64,000 bases of DNA. It comes from an uncultured Synechococcus sp. (GTDB lineage: Bacteria; Cyanobacteriota; Cyanobacteriia; PCC-6307; Cyanobiaceae). The position numbers and the translations under genes were made by a program. Numbering within the stretch: the stretch's first letter is position 1; each line of letters starts with the position of its first letter. The notes under the pieces are model-generated. The model made no database searches, was not told where the DNA came from, and saw nothing but the letters and a program-made list of their open reading frames with translations. Below, one piece after another: positions 19,401 to 30,231 of the stretch. The stretch covers positions 26,446-90,445 of the forward strand of contig CALGVO010000186.1 in assembly GCA_937930135.1 (NCBI GenBank), written 5' to 3'.

Positions 19401-19466
19401 GAGCGGCAGGGTGTCGAACAGCTGAGGGGAAACCCTGGGGCTGCCGCTGCTGGCGGTCACGGTCAT
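16428..19466 (-). CDS. apcE: phycobilisome core-membrane linker ApcE (LCM)
   Basis: 1012 residues from MTVTASSGSPRVSPQLFDT; the frame continues 36 codons upstream but this is the conserved N-terminus. The N-terminal phycobiliprotein-like domain (about 15-240) has the bilin cysteine Cys204 in EKGCSLAATN and lacks Cys at the usual alpha-84 site (KSIRDLGWFLRY), as in other LCM proteins. Three linker repeats follow: about 290-415, 555-675 and 855-975, joined by Ser/Pro/Gln-rich arms. Three repeats are known to go with a three-cylinder core. ApcE is the terminal emitter that anchors the phycobilisome and passes energy to photosystem II. It is divergent from the methyltransferase at 19631. Confidence 0.97.
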   Translation of the reverse strand: MTVTASSGSPRVSPQLFDTLPLSSVRQAEQQDRFPDGAELDNLVTFFRSGQDRLAAAQVLAANAEAIVARAANRIFAGGTPLSFLDAPLSTGESSAADGTPLASDQVAFAQSVRTFTGADGSAGRGNFLSRLLQGSGEDADVRVVLPTGFAPISVAKYGPDRMRKSIRDLGWFLRYVGYALVAGDPSILAVNTRGLRDVLEKGCSLAATNVALQEMRAAAASLLKQQPEARRLTVQCFNVLLAELAIPTPSARQRLGSPENQGLQLPAIYALAAKGKALRYTMKPAMTGAQKAEVVRAAYRQVFERDITKAYSQSPCPVEATQVRQGDISMREFIRALGRSKEYRQQFYARFSNSRAVELAFRHFLGRGISSREEFTRYFDIVSAQGLNGLVDALINTLEYARVFGEETVPFLRDLGEEAQESAGWGSNRKLFRFSAPFEGAPQYVTLYASYRQPFGDQHAYGGGNDPLGIQYGAIFPSATASVATRPAPAGYDNRRILVGNGMREPGQMASPQFRGSTPRRVGPRVMRLQQIATGGNSIPRRAGQPSIRGTESSTQAVINAVYVQVLGSAGYEGERNKVEEIKLENGDISLREFVRQVARSQAFRRRYWSGLYLTKAIEVMHRRLLGRPTFGRWEIDSLFDTAAQQGFYGVVDALINSSEYNDCFGEDTVPYERFITPTDLRTRRVPALKRPVDLIAAGVATTYQRPNVLKPKGFRSSADLTRRNLADRPVVRGSWSAKLTGGQVQEMRPAQQQGPESLRSQPTPRRRWSSPRWQPGGGQAPSWSSVSSTVAPVAPQPSVPAGAVPSWSSSSSSFGFGLPETAETAMRKALAGASPTGLRRRQGLNRPLRLAEAATANEIEAAIQAIYRQLLNRMPVESERLSDAESLFRQRRLSVAEFVGRVAASELFQQRLWRMAPLRAATAAHLALLGRAPLPREVSVFLATRVKQGQQSAIDRLLSSEAYANAFGADQVPSYQGMNSQDGTTMASFNRGAALYGGNAGLNPPLKGAI

Positions 19467-19630
19467 GAACGAAAGCAAGCCGGATCCGGCCAGGTTACGG
19501 GTCGCCTTCTGGGCTCCAGGAAGGGCATGAACAAATGTTTGCAGGCCGTGGCTGCGCGCCCGGAATGGCGCCATGGCGCATGAAAAGCTCGCGACACACC
19601 CCAGCGGTGTTGCCGTCCCCTCCCATCCGC

Positions 19631-20854
19631 ATGTCCGACTCCCGCCGCGACGCTGCCACGCCAGTGGTGAGCGCCTTCTATGACCGCTTCCCCTACCCGG
19701 GTGATCCGCTCCAGGATGGTCCCCCTCCCGGTTACAACTGGCGTTGGTGTTGGGCCAGCGTTCAGTCCGCCGTGCGGGGCCAGTTGCCGTGCCCGTCCGG
19801 TGAAGCCCCCCATCCCGTGCGGTTACTCGATGCCGGCTGCGGCACCGGGGTGAGCACGGATTATCTCTGCCATCTCAATCCGGGGGCGGACGTGCTGGCG
19901 GTGGACATCAGCGCCGGCGCCCTGGAGGTGGCGCGGGAGCGCCTGCGTCGTTCCGGAGGAGGCGAGCGCGTGGTGGCACTGCGCCAGGAACAACGCAGCC
20001 TGTTGGATCTCGCTGGCGAGGGGCCGTTTGACTACATCAATTCCGTGGGAGTGCTCCACCATCTCCGGGATCCCCTCGCCGGACTGCGCTCCCTGGCTGA
20101 CCTGATGGCGGAGGACGGAATTCTGCATCTGTTTCTTTATGCCGATGCGGGGCGTTGGGAAATTCATCGCTGTCAGCGGGCCCTCGCTCTCCTGGGGGTG
20201 GGCACGGGGGAGAGCGGTCTGAGATTGGGCCGAGAACTGTTTCAGGTGCTTCCCGAAGAGCATCGGCTCCGGCGCCATCACGAGCAGCGATGGGCGCTTG
20301 ACACGGCCGCGGATGCCAATTTCGCCGACATGTACCTGCATCCCCAGGAGACCAGTTACAACCTGGCGCGGCTGATGGCTCTGATCGAAGCGGCCGGGCT
20401 TCATTTCGCCGGCTTCTCCAATCCTGCGGTGTGGGACCCATCCCGCCTTCTCACCGGTGAGCTCCTGGAGAGAGCTCTAGCGCTCTCTCCTCGCGAGCAG
20501 TGGGCTCTTGTCGAGGAGCTCGATCCCGACATCAGTCATTTTGAGTTTTTTCTGACGCGGCGCCCGGTGGTGCCAAATGAATGGCCGGAGGATCGGCTGT
20601 TGCTGGAAGCCTCTGCGGAGCTTCAACCCTGCCTCTGGGGCTGGCCTTCCGGGAGCCTGCTCGGTCCGGACCTCGAGCCCCTGTCGCTCAGCGACGCTGA
20701 GGTCGCCGTGCTGCGTGCTGTGGAGGCTCAGCCCGGGGTGCCCCTGCACTCTCTTGCCGGCCTGGAGGTCAACGCCTCCGTCGTTCGGGATCTCTGGAGG
20801 CGGAGACTGCTGCTCATGCGTGCTCCCCAAGGGGGATCAGCCGAGCACGCGTGA
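19631..20854 (+). CDS. class I SAM-dependent methyltransferase, cyanobacterial type
   Basis: 407 residues from the ATG at 19631 (MSDSRRDAATPVVSAFYDRF). A Rossmann methyltransferase domain occupies about 15-190 with motif I LLDAGCGTGVSTDYL, acidic motif II ADVLAVDIS and a NSVGVLHHL segment. The remaining 200 residues, with RRHHEQRWALDTAADANFAD and a C-terminal part resembling a small winged-helix segment, are not a family I can name. It ends in a GTGA overlap with atpI, so it may be the first gene of the ATP synthase transcript. Substrate unknown. Confidence 0.75.
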   Translation: MSDSRRDAATPVVSAFYDRFPYPGDPLQDGPPPGYNWRWCWASVQSAVRGQLPCPSGEAPHPVRLLDAGCGTGVSTDYLCHLNPGADVLAVDISAGALEVARERLRRSGGGERVVALRQEQRSLLDLAGEGPFDYINSVGVLHHLRDPLAGLRSLADLMAEDGILHLFLYADAGRWEIHRCQRALALLGVGTGESGLRLGRELFQVLPEEHRLRRHHEQRWALDTAADANFADMYLHPQETSYNLARLMALIEAAGLHFAGFSNPAVWDPSRLLTGELLERALALSPREQWALVEELDPDISHFEFFLTRRPVVPNEWPEDRLLLEASAELQPCLWGWPSGSLLGPDLEPLSLSDAEVAVLRAVEAQPGVPLHSLAGLEVNASVVRDLWRRRLLLMRAPQGGSAEHA

Positions 20855-21276
20855 TAGATTCCGCGCGCTTTCTCAGAAGCTGTTTGCAGGCGTTGTCTTC
20901 CACTGATGCGGCTCTGGCCTCCGGCCCAGCCGACAACGGAATGGATGCCTACGCCCGACTGCAACGGCGACTGATGCTGGCCACTTTGATCGTTTCTCTG
21001 GTGGCGGCCCTTGTCGCGGCCATTCGTTTCGATCTTCTTGTGGCCCGCAGCCTGTTGGTGGGAGCAGCCGCTGGTCTTCTGTACCTGCGTCTGCTCGCCC
21101 GCAGCGTGGCCCGGCTCGGCGGAGGATCCCGTCAGGTGGGGCGATTTCAGCTGGTTGTGCCGATGCTTCTGATCGTTGCTTCGGCCAGGCTTCCCCAGCT
21201 CGACTTGCTTCCCGCCTTCCTCGGTTTTCTTCTCTACAAGCCCGCCTTGATCCTTCAGGCCGTCACTGACGCCTGA
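20851..21276 (+). CDS. atpI: ATP synthase protein I (AtpI)
   Basis: A small four-span membrane protein that helps assemble the c-ring and is usually first in atp operons. Hydrophobic segments are [49 protein letters not shown] and [17 protein letters not shown]. The GTG at 20851 overlaps the methyltransferase stop (GTGA) and gives 141 residues; an ATG at 20941 ([13 protein letters not shown]) is an equally plausible start. It is 22 bases upstream of atpB. Confidence 0.8.
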   Translation: MIDSARFLRSCLQALSSTDAALASGPADNGMDAYARLQRRLMLATLIVSLVAALVAAIRFDLLVARSLLVGAAAGLLYLRLLARSVARLGGGSRQVGRFQLVVPMLLIVASARLPQLDLLPAFLGFLLYKPALILQAVTDA

Positions 21277-21298
21277 GTCCGCGCAACCCCCTGACTTC

Positions 21299-22428
<1,130 letters not shown>

Positions 22429-22517
22429 TTCAGGCAGCGCGGATCGCCATCCTCCGGGATGCGATCCGCGGTTTCGTCTGAGTTCACTATTTCGCTTCCA
22501 CCCAGCGCTCCTCTTTC

Positions 22518-22982
22518 ATGACCTGGCTTCTGCTCGCTGAAGCAGGGGTACCGGAGGGAGGTCTTTTTGACCTCGATGCCACCCTGCCGCTGATGGCGGT
22601 TCAGGTGGTGCTCCTCACCTTCCTGCTCAACTCCCTTTTCTTCCGTCCGGTCGGCAAGGTCGTGGAAGATCGTGAGGGTTACATTTCCACCAGCCGCGCC
22701 GAGGCCAAGCAGAAGCTGGCCCAGGTTGAGCGTCTGGAAGCCGACCTCACCGAGCAGCTTCGGAGCGCTCGACAGGCCGCTCAGGCCGCCATCGTGGAGG
22801 CCGAGCAGGAGGTGGACCGCTTGTATCGCGAAGCTCTCGCTGAAGCGGAGGCGGAAGCCAATCGCACGCGCGAGCAGGCCCGTCGCGAGATCGAGTCACA
22901 GCGTGAGCAGGCTTCAGCCCAGTTGATGGCCCAGGTCGATCAACTCAGCTCCCAGATCATTCAACGACTGCTGGCGGCCTGA
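22518..22982 (+). CDS. atpF2: ATP synthase F0 subunit b' (second b subunit)
   Basis: 154 residues: N-terminal membrane helix [19 protein letters not shown] followed by a long charged coiled coil ([20 protein letters not shown]). Presence of both b and b' is the hallmark of photosynthetic F-type ATP synthases; together they form the peripheral stalk. Its TGA overlaps the ATG of atpF (TGATG). Confidence 0.96.
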   Translation: MTWLLLAEAGVPEGGLFDLDATLPLMAVQVVLLTFLLNSLFFRPVGKVVEDREGYISTSRAEAKQKLAQVERLEADLTEQLRSARQAAQAAIVEAEQEVDRLYREALAEAEAEANRTREQARREIESQREQASAQLMAQVDQLSSQIIQRLLAA

Positions 22983-23499
22983 TGATGATGTTCTCTTTAC
23001 TTTTCGCGTCTGAGGGTTTCGGGATCAACCTGAACCTGTTCGAGACCAACCTGATCAACCTGATCATTGTGATCGGTGTGCTGGGCTGGTTCCTGAAGGG
23101 ATTCCTCGGCGGCATTCTTGAACGCCGTCGCCAGGCGATCCTTCACGATCTCGACGATGCCGAGACCCGTCTGAAGAAAGCAACGGCTGATCTCGCCAAG
23201 GCGCAGGCCGACCTCGCTGCGGCTCAGCAGAAAGCTGAAACGATTCTTGCCGACGGCAAGGCCCGTGCTGAGGCGATCCGTCTGGATGGTGAGAAGCGCA
23301 CAATTTCAGCTATGGCTGCTCTCAAGCAGGACGCTCTTTCAGAGCTCACCGCCGAGGGTGCCCGATTGAGTGAGCAACTTCGCCGTGAAGCCGCCATGGC
23401 CGCGATCGACAAGGTCATGGCCGAATTGCCTGGTCGCCTTGATGCCAACGGTCAATCCCGTCTCATCGATGCCTCCATCGCCAATCTGGAGGACGCCTG

Positions 23500-23500
<1 letters not shown>
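22982..23500 (+). CDS. atpF: ATP synthase F0 subunit b
   Basis: 172 residues: a membrane helix LINLIIVIGVLGWFLKGFL near 25-43 then a coiled-coil stalk arm (RRRQAILHDLDDAETRLKKA). Three consecutive ATG codons (22982, 22985, 22988) make the exact start uncertain by two residues. It overlaps b' upstream and atpH downstream (TGATG at 23498-23502). Confidence 0.97.
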
Positions 23501-25625
<2,125 letters not shown>

Positions 25626-25636
25626 GGGCCTGAGCC

Positions 25637-26587
25637 ATGGCAAATCTGAAGGAGATCCGAGACCGGATCAAATCGGTCAAAAACACTCGCAAGATCACTG
25701 AGGCCATGCGCCTGGTGGCTGCGGCCAAAGTGCGTCGGGCCCAGGAACAGGTGTTGCGTAGCCGTCCCTTCGCGGATCGGCTGGCTCGCCTCCTGGAAAA
25801 CCTCCAGTCGCGCATGCGTTTTGAAGACGCCGACGCTCCCCTCCTGGAGCAGCGCAACGTCGACTCCATCACCCTGGTGGCCGTCACAGGTGATCGTGGC
25901 TTGTGTGGCGGCTACAACGCCAACATCATCAAGCGCACGGAGCAACGCTTCGCAGAGCTGAAGGGTCAGGGTTACAAAGTTGATCTGGTGCTGATCGGTC
26001 GTAAGGCGATCAGCTATTTCACCAATCGGCAGTACCCCATTCAGGCCACTTTCACCGGTCTGGAGCAGGTGCCCACGGCCGATGAAGCCGGTGCGATCGC
26101 CAACGAAGTGTTCGCAGAGTTTCTCTCTGATACCACCGATCGTGTGGAGATCATTTACACCAAATTCATCAATCTGGTGAGCTGCAAGCCTGTCGTGCAG
26201 ACCCTGCTTCCCCTCGACCCCCAGGGGATTGCTGAGGCTGACGACGAAATCTTCCGTCTCACCACCAAGGAAGGTCGCCTCACGGTGGAAACGGGTTCGG
26301 GCCCATCCAATACCCAGCCGAGCCTTCCCTCCGACATCGTCTTTGAGCAGAGCCCGGAGCAGTTGCTGAACGCTCTGCTGCCGCTCTACCTGCAGAATCA
26401 GCTGCTGCGTTCCCTGCAGGAAGCTGCTGCCTCCGAGCTCGCCAGCCGGATGACGGCGATGAACAATGCGAGTGATAACGCCAAGGCTCTCGCCAAGACC
26501 CTGACTCTTGATTACAACAAGGCCCGTCAGGCGGCGATCACCCAGGAGATCCTTGAGGTGGTGGGCGGTGCCGCTGCGATGGCCTGA
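25637..26587 (+). CDS. atpG: ATP synthase F1 subunit gamma
   Basis: 316 residues, longer than the about 287 of E. coli because of a central insertion around 190-225 ([19 protein letters not shown]). This insertion is typical of cyanobacteria and chloroplasts; the two redox cysteines of the plant protein are not present, as expected for cyanobacteria. Terminal helices [20 protein letters not shown] and [14 protein letters not shown] form the rotating shaft. It is the last gene of this locus, followed by a strong terminator. Also named atpC in cyanobacterial usage. Confidence 0.97.
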   Translation: MANLKEIRDRIKSVKNTRKITEAMRLVAAAKVRRAQEQVLRSRPFADRLARLLENLQSRMRFEDADAPLLEQRNVDSITLVAVTGDRGLCGGYNANIIKRTEQRFAELKGQGYKVDLVLIGRKAISYFTNRQYPIQATFTGLEQVPTADEAGAIANEVFAEFLSDTTDRVEIIYTKFINLVSCKPVVQTLLPLDPQGIAEADDEIFRLTTKEGRLTVETGSGPSNTQPSLPSDIVFEQSPEQLLNALLPLYLQNQLLRSLQEAAASELASRMTAMNNASDNAKALAKTLTLDYNKARQAAITQEILEVVGGAAAMA

Positions 26588-26620
26588 GCCAGGGTTGCAC
26601 TGACAGTTCTTCTCCAAGAT

Positions 26621-26644
26621 GCCGACCTTCGGGTCGGCTTTTTT
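26621..26644 (+). terminator. terminator of the atp operon
   Basis: GCCGACC (26621-26627), TTCG tetraloop, GGTCGGC (26632-26638), then six T residues. It lies 34 bases after the gamma stop. Confidence 0.95.
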
Positions 26645-26684
26645 ATTGCTGTGGAGTGGTGGCACTCGTGTGTGAGGCCGGTGG

Positions 26685-27413
26685 ATGATGGGGTTCTGCC
26701 GGTGGAGTTGCTTGGAGCTGCATGCCCTTTTCCCCACTGTGGTCGCCACCGATCATCTCGATCTCGACCCTTTGGAGCTTGCGGCCCTCCTGCAGACGGT
26801 GCTGCAGTGTCGAGCTGAGGCCAGCGGCAACCCTGATCCAGGCTGTGCCTGGACCGGCGATCTCAACGGTGTGTGGCAGCTGCATCAGCATCCCGCCTGT
26901 CGGCTGATCACGGAGCAGGTGATCCAACGGGTTTGGGGGTATCTGGACGCGACCGGTTTCGACCTGACCCGTTTGGAGCTGCATCTCCAGCGCTGCTGGC
27001 CTGTGCTGAGTGACTGGGGCCAGGTGGTGGGGCGCCACCACCATCCCAATGCCCACCTCAGTGCCGTGCTGTATCTCAGTGGCGATGGCACCGGTGCCGA
27101 TGGCTGCCTCTGTTTGCATGCTCCGAGCCAGTGCAATGAGCTCGTTCCCGGCCTGGCGGTGGGGCATGACGCGCCGATTGCGCCCCATCACCCCTGCAAT
27201 CAATCCCGTTGGACCTTGGCGCCCAAGCCTGGGTTGCTGGTGTTGTTTCCCTCCCGCCTCGACCACAGTGTTGAGGAGAACGGGGAGGCCGAGGCGCTAC
27301 GGGTGTCGATCAGCTTTGATTTCGTGCTCACGGCACCCGCCAGCGGCGAACCCCCGGAATATCTGGCGCCCCATCCCGGGCACTGGCAGCGCTGCCCGCG
27401 CCCTGAGAACTGA
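26685..27413 (+). CDS. 2OG-Fe(II) oxygenase-like protein
   Basis: 242 residues from ATG 26685 (ATG 26688 equally possible). The segments HHHPNAHLSAVLYLSG and PGLLVLFPSRLDHSVEENG followed by RVSISFDF match the layout of the 2OG-FeII_Oxy_5 family, in which such histidines bind iron and a C-terminal Arg contacts 2-oxoglutarate. The N-terminal part is an alpha-helical cap. Substrate is unknown; some relatives hydroxylate proteins or small molecules. It begins 40 bases after the atp terminator and may be co-transcribed with the ferredoxin downstream, though ferredoxin dependence is not implied. Confidence 0.72.
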   Translation: MMGFCRWSCLELHALFPTVVATDHLDLDPLELAALLQTVLQCRAEASGNPDPGCAWTGDLNGVWQLHQHPACRLITEQVIQRVWGYLDATGFDLTRLELHLQRCWPVLSDWGQVVGRHHHPNAHLSAVLYLSGDGTGADGCLCLHAPSQCNELVPGLAVGHDAPIAPHHPCNQSRWTLAPKPGLLVLFPSRLDHSVEENGEAEALRVSISFDFVLTAPASGEPPEYLAPHPGHWQRCPRPEN

Positions 27414-27477
27414 CAAGCGTGCCGCGCCGACCCTCCCTCCTGAGAGGATGCTGCTTCCCGGCACCGTTTCAACAAGG

Positions 27478-27816
27478 ATGAGCGATTCCACTGCGGCCCC
27501 CTCCTTCGCCATCACCGTTGAATTGGATGGTCAGCAGCATTCCTTTCCGTGTACCCCTGAGCAAACAGTGCTCGCCGCTGCCGAAGCGGCGGGTGTTCCT
27601 CTGCCCAGTTCCTGCTGCGCCGGGGTGTGCACGACTTGTGCGGCCCGCATCACCGAGGGCGAGGTGCATCAGCCCGATGCCATGGGCGTGAAAGAGGAGC
27701 TGCGCCAGGAAGGATTTGCCCTTCTGTGTGTGTCCTATCCCCGTTCCGATCTCAAGGTGATTGCGGGTCAGGAAGATGCGCTGTATGAGGCCCAGTTCGG
27801 TCAGTATCAGAAGTGA
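27478..27816 (+). CDS. [2Fe-2S] ferredoxin with an extra cysteine
   Basis: 112 residues. Cluster ligands are Cys46, Cys51, Cys54 and Cys84 (C-x4-C-x2-C...C) in SSCCAGVCTTCAARI and LLCVSYP. An additional Cys47 replaces the Arg usual in PetF (compare [10 protein letters not shown] in the petF at 56.3 kb). The N-terminal SDSTAAPSF tail and C-terminal EDALYEAQFGQYQK extension also differ from PetF. It is probably a specialised electron carrier rather than the main photosynthetic ferredoxin. The stop overlaps the GTG of the next small ORF. Confidence 0.9.
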   Translation: MSDSTAAPSFAITVELDGQQHSFPCTPEQTVLAAAEAAGVPLPSSCCAGVCTTCAARITEGEVHQPDAMGVKEELRQEGFALLCVSYPRSDLKVIAGQEDALYEAQFGQYQK

Positions 27817-28001
27817 AGCTGCTGCACCGTCACATCACCCTGGTCTGTCCTCCAGGGTTGCCGGCGACTCAGCTGAGGTCTTGGTTGCATGATCAGCTGC
27901 GCCGGCACGGTGAGCCGCTGCGCTGGGCGATCACCTCGGCGGCACCCACTGCCGAGGGCGACAGCCGCCTGTTGCGCCTCGAGGCCGTGTGGATCCAGTG
28001 A
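27813..28001 (+). CDS. conserved small hypothetical protein (62 aa)
   Basis: GTG start inside the ferredoxin stop (GTGA). The product MKLLHRHITLVCPPGLPATQ followed by LRSWLHDQLRRHGEPLRWAI is basic, with a beta-strand then helix look and no membrane span. It also overlaps the start of the DUF3326 gene. The chain of overlaps suggests a translated, co-regulated gene. I do not recognise the family. Confidence 0.6.
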   Translation: MKLLHRHITLVCPPGLPATQLRSWLHDQLRRHGEPLRWAITSAAPTAEGDSRLLRLEAVWIQ

Positions 28002-29062
28002 CGGCAGCGTCTCTGCCCACCCTGCTGCTGGTGCCCACCGGCATCGGTTGTGCGATCGGTGGCTTTGCCGGGGATGCCCTGCCCACGGCGCGACTGTTGG
28101 CGGCGGCCTCCGGTTGCCTGGTGACCCATCCGAATGTGATGAACGGAGCCGCGCTCTACTGGAGCGATCCCCGTATCCATTACGTGGAGGGCTACGCCCT
28201 GGATCGCTTTGCCGCCGGCGACTGGGCCCTGCAACCCGTGCGACAGCAACGGATCGGCCTCCTGCTGGATGCCGGGATGGAGCCGGAGTTGCGCCAGCGC
28301 CATCTTCAGGTGGCGGATGGCTGCCGGGCCACGCTGGGGCTTGAGATCGGACCTGTGCTCAGCACCGACCAACCGCTCGGGGTCCATCTGGAGCTGGGGG
28401 AGAGCGGCGTGAGCTGGGGAGGCCTGAAGCATCCCGATGCCCTACTGCGGGCCGGAGAGCGCCTGAAAGACGCTGGTGCCACGGCGATTGCCGTGGTGGC
28501 GCGCTTTCCTGAGGACCCCGACAGCGAGGCTCTGGCGGCCTATCGCCACGGCAGTGGTGTGGATGCCCTCGCCGGTGCGGAGGCGGTGATCAGCCATGGG
28601 CTCGTGCGTCACCTGCGGATCCCCTGCGCCCACGCGCCGGCATTGTCGCCATTGCCCCTGGATCCGCAGCTCGATCCCCGCGCGGCGGGAGAGGAGCTGG
28701 GGTACACGTTTTTGGCCTGTGTGTTGGTGGGACTGAGCCGGGCACCGGATCTGGTGGAGCCAACCGGTCGCGCTGGCGTGACTGGCTTGCAGTTGCAGGC
28801 TGAGGATCTCGGTGCGGTGGTGGTGCCTGAAGGAGCCCTGGGCGGCGAGGCGGTGCTGGCGTGTATCGAGCGAGGGATCCCGCTGATCACCGTCGCCAAT
28901 GCCTCCCTGCTGCAGGTGACTGCGGCGGCGCTCGGCCTGGCGGACCGGGTGCTGCCGGCGGCGAGTTACGCCGAGGCGGCGGGGTTGGTGCTCAGCCTTC
29001 GGGAGGGGATTGCTCCCGCAGCGCTGCAGCGGCCGCTGCGGGCACTGCAGGAGAGTTGCTGA
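27989..29062 (+). CDS. DUF3326 family protein
   Basis: About 357 residues. Recognisable stretches are LLLVPTGIGCAIGGFAGDA at the N-terminus, CLVTHPNVMNGAALYWSD, and EAVISHGLVRHLRIPCAHAP, which match the cyanobacterial and plant DUF3326 family of unknown function. Small-residue-rich loops such as GIGCAIGG could bind a cofactor but this is not established. The start may be GTG 27989 or GTG 27998, the latter overlapping the stop of the preceding ORF (GTGA). It converges with ald, whose stop is 1 base past its own. Confidence 0.8.
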   Translation: MDPVTAASLPTLLLVPTGIGCAIGGFAGDALPTARLLAAASGCLVTHPNVMNGAALYWSDPRIHYVEGYALDRFAAGDWALQPVRQQRIGLLLDAGMEPELRQRHLQVADGCRATLGLEIGPVLSTDQPLGVHLELGESGVSWGGLKHPDALLRAGERLKDAGATAIAVVARFPEDPDSEALAAYRHGSGVDALAGAEAVISHGLVRHLRIPCAHAPALSPLPLDPQLDPRAAGEELGYTFLACVLVGLSRAPDLVEPTGRAGVTGLQLQAEDLGAVVVPEGALGGEAVLACIERGIPLITVANASLLQVTAAALGLADRVLPAASYAEAAGLVLSLREGIAPAALQRPLRALQESC

Positions 29063-29063
29063 T

Positions 29064-30203
29064 TCAGCGCAGGCAAGCCATCGGGTGTCTCGGGGGAACA
29101 CCCAGAGCCTTGGCAACGCCTGGATGGCAGACGGCCCCTTGCACGGTGTTCAGGCCGGAGAGCAGTTCAGGCCGCTCGGTCACCGCTTCCTCCAGGCCGC
29201 GGCCGGCGATGCCGAGGATGTAAGGGAGCGTGACGCTGACCAGTGCTTCGGTGGAGGTGAACGGCACCGCACCGGGCATGTTGCCCACGGCGTAGTGCTG
29301 CACGCCGTGGATGGTCACCGTGGGGTCGGTGTGGGTTGTTTCCCGGCTGGTGGCCACACAGCCCCCCTGATCGATCGCCACATCGACGATCACCGAGCCG
29401 GGTTGCATCTGTTGCACCATTTCTTCATCCACCAGCGTGGGGGCACGGCCGCCGGGGGTGAGCACGGCACCGATCAGCAGGTCGGCGGTGGGCACCAGCC
29501 GTTCCAGCAAGCCGCGGCTGCTCACCACGCTCATCAGCCGCCCGCGCCGGTCGGCTTCCAAACTGCGCAACCGTTCGGGGGAGCGATCCAGCAGCATCAC
29601 CTCCGCATCCATTGCCGCTGCCAGTCGGGCCGCATTCCAACCCACCGTGCCGGCCCCGAGCACCACCACCCGGGCCGGACGCACGCCGGTGCAGCCACCG
29701 ATCAGCACGCCGCGACCACCGTTCGGCCTCTCCAGCAGCCGCGCGCCCACCTGGGCCGCGAGCCGCCCGGCGATTTCGCTCATCGGCGCCAGCAGCGGCA
29801 GGCTGCCATTTTCGAGTTGCACCGTCTCGTAGGCCACGCCGGTTGTGCCCGCATCCAGCAGGGCCTGGCCCACCTTCGGGTAAGCGGCCAGATGCAGGTA
29901 GGTGAACAGCACCATGTCATCGCGAAGGAACCGGAACTCCTCCTCTTGCGGTTCTTTCACTTTCACCACCAGATGGGCAGCCCAGGCGGTGTCCCGGTCC
30001 ACCACGTGGGCGCCGGCCGCTGCAAAGGCCGCATCGGCGATGCCGGCGCCATCACCGGCGCCGGCCTGCACGCGCACCTCCAACCCCTGGGTGACCAGAT
30101 CCCTGACCCCATCAGGGGTGAGGGCCACCCGCTGCTCATCCGCTTTGATTTCGGTGGGAACCCCAATGCTCGCCATTGGAGCGGTGAGAACGGAGTGGGC
30201 CAT
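29064..30203 (-). CDS. ald: alanine dehydrogenase
   Basis: Up to 379 residues. ASIGVPTEIKADEQRVALTP is the family N-terminus; the NAD-binding fold is VVVLGAGTVGWNAARLAAA. Ald reversibly deaminates alanine to pyruvate and ammonium. An internal ATG at 30176 (MASIGVPTE) would match the usual start better than the ATG at 30203; no clear Shine-Dalgarno decides. It follows nadE on the same strand with 28 bases between. Confidence 0.94.
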   Translation of the reverse strand: MAHSVLTAPMASIGVPTEIKADEQRVALTPDGVRDLVTQGLEVRVQAGAGDGAGIADAAFAAAGAHVVDRDTAWAAHLVVKVKEPQEEEFRFLRDDMVLFTYLHLAAYPKVGQALLDAGTTGVAYETVQLENGSLPLLAPMSEIAGRLAAQVGARLLERPNGGRGVLIGGCTGVRPARVVVLGAGTVGWNAARLAAAMDAEVMLLDRSPERLRSLEADRRGRLMSVVSSRGLLERLVPTADLLIGAVLTPGGRAPTLVDEEMVQQMQPGSVIVDVAIDQGGCVATSRETTHTDPTVTIHGVQHYAVGNMPGAVPFTSTEALVSVTLPYILGIAGRGLEEAVTERPELLSGLNTVQGAVCHPGVAKALGVPPRHPMACLR

Positions 30204-30231
30204 GGCTGCGGGGCTGTTGCCTCAATCTGGC

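Noticed and set aside
19467..19574. Longer ApcE N-terminus from the ATG at 19574
   Set aside because: The known LCM N-terminus MTVTASSGSPRVSP starts at 19466, and the extra residues would occupy the apcE leader region.
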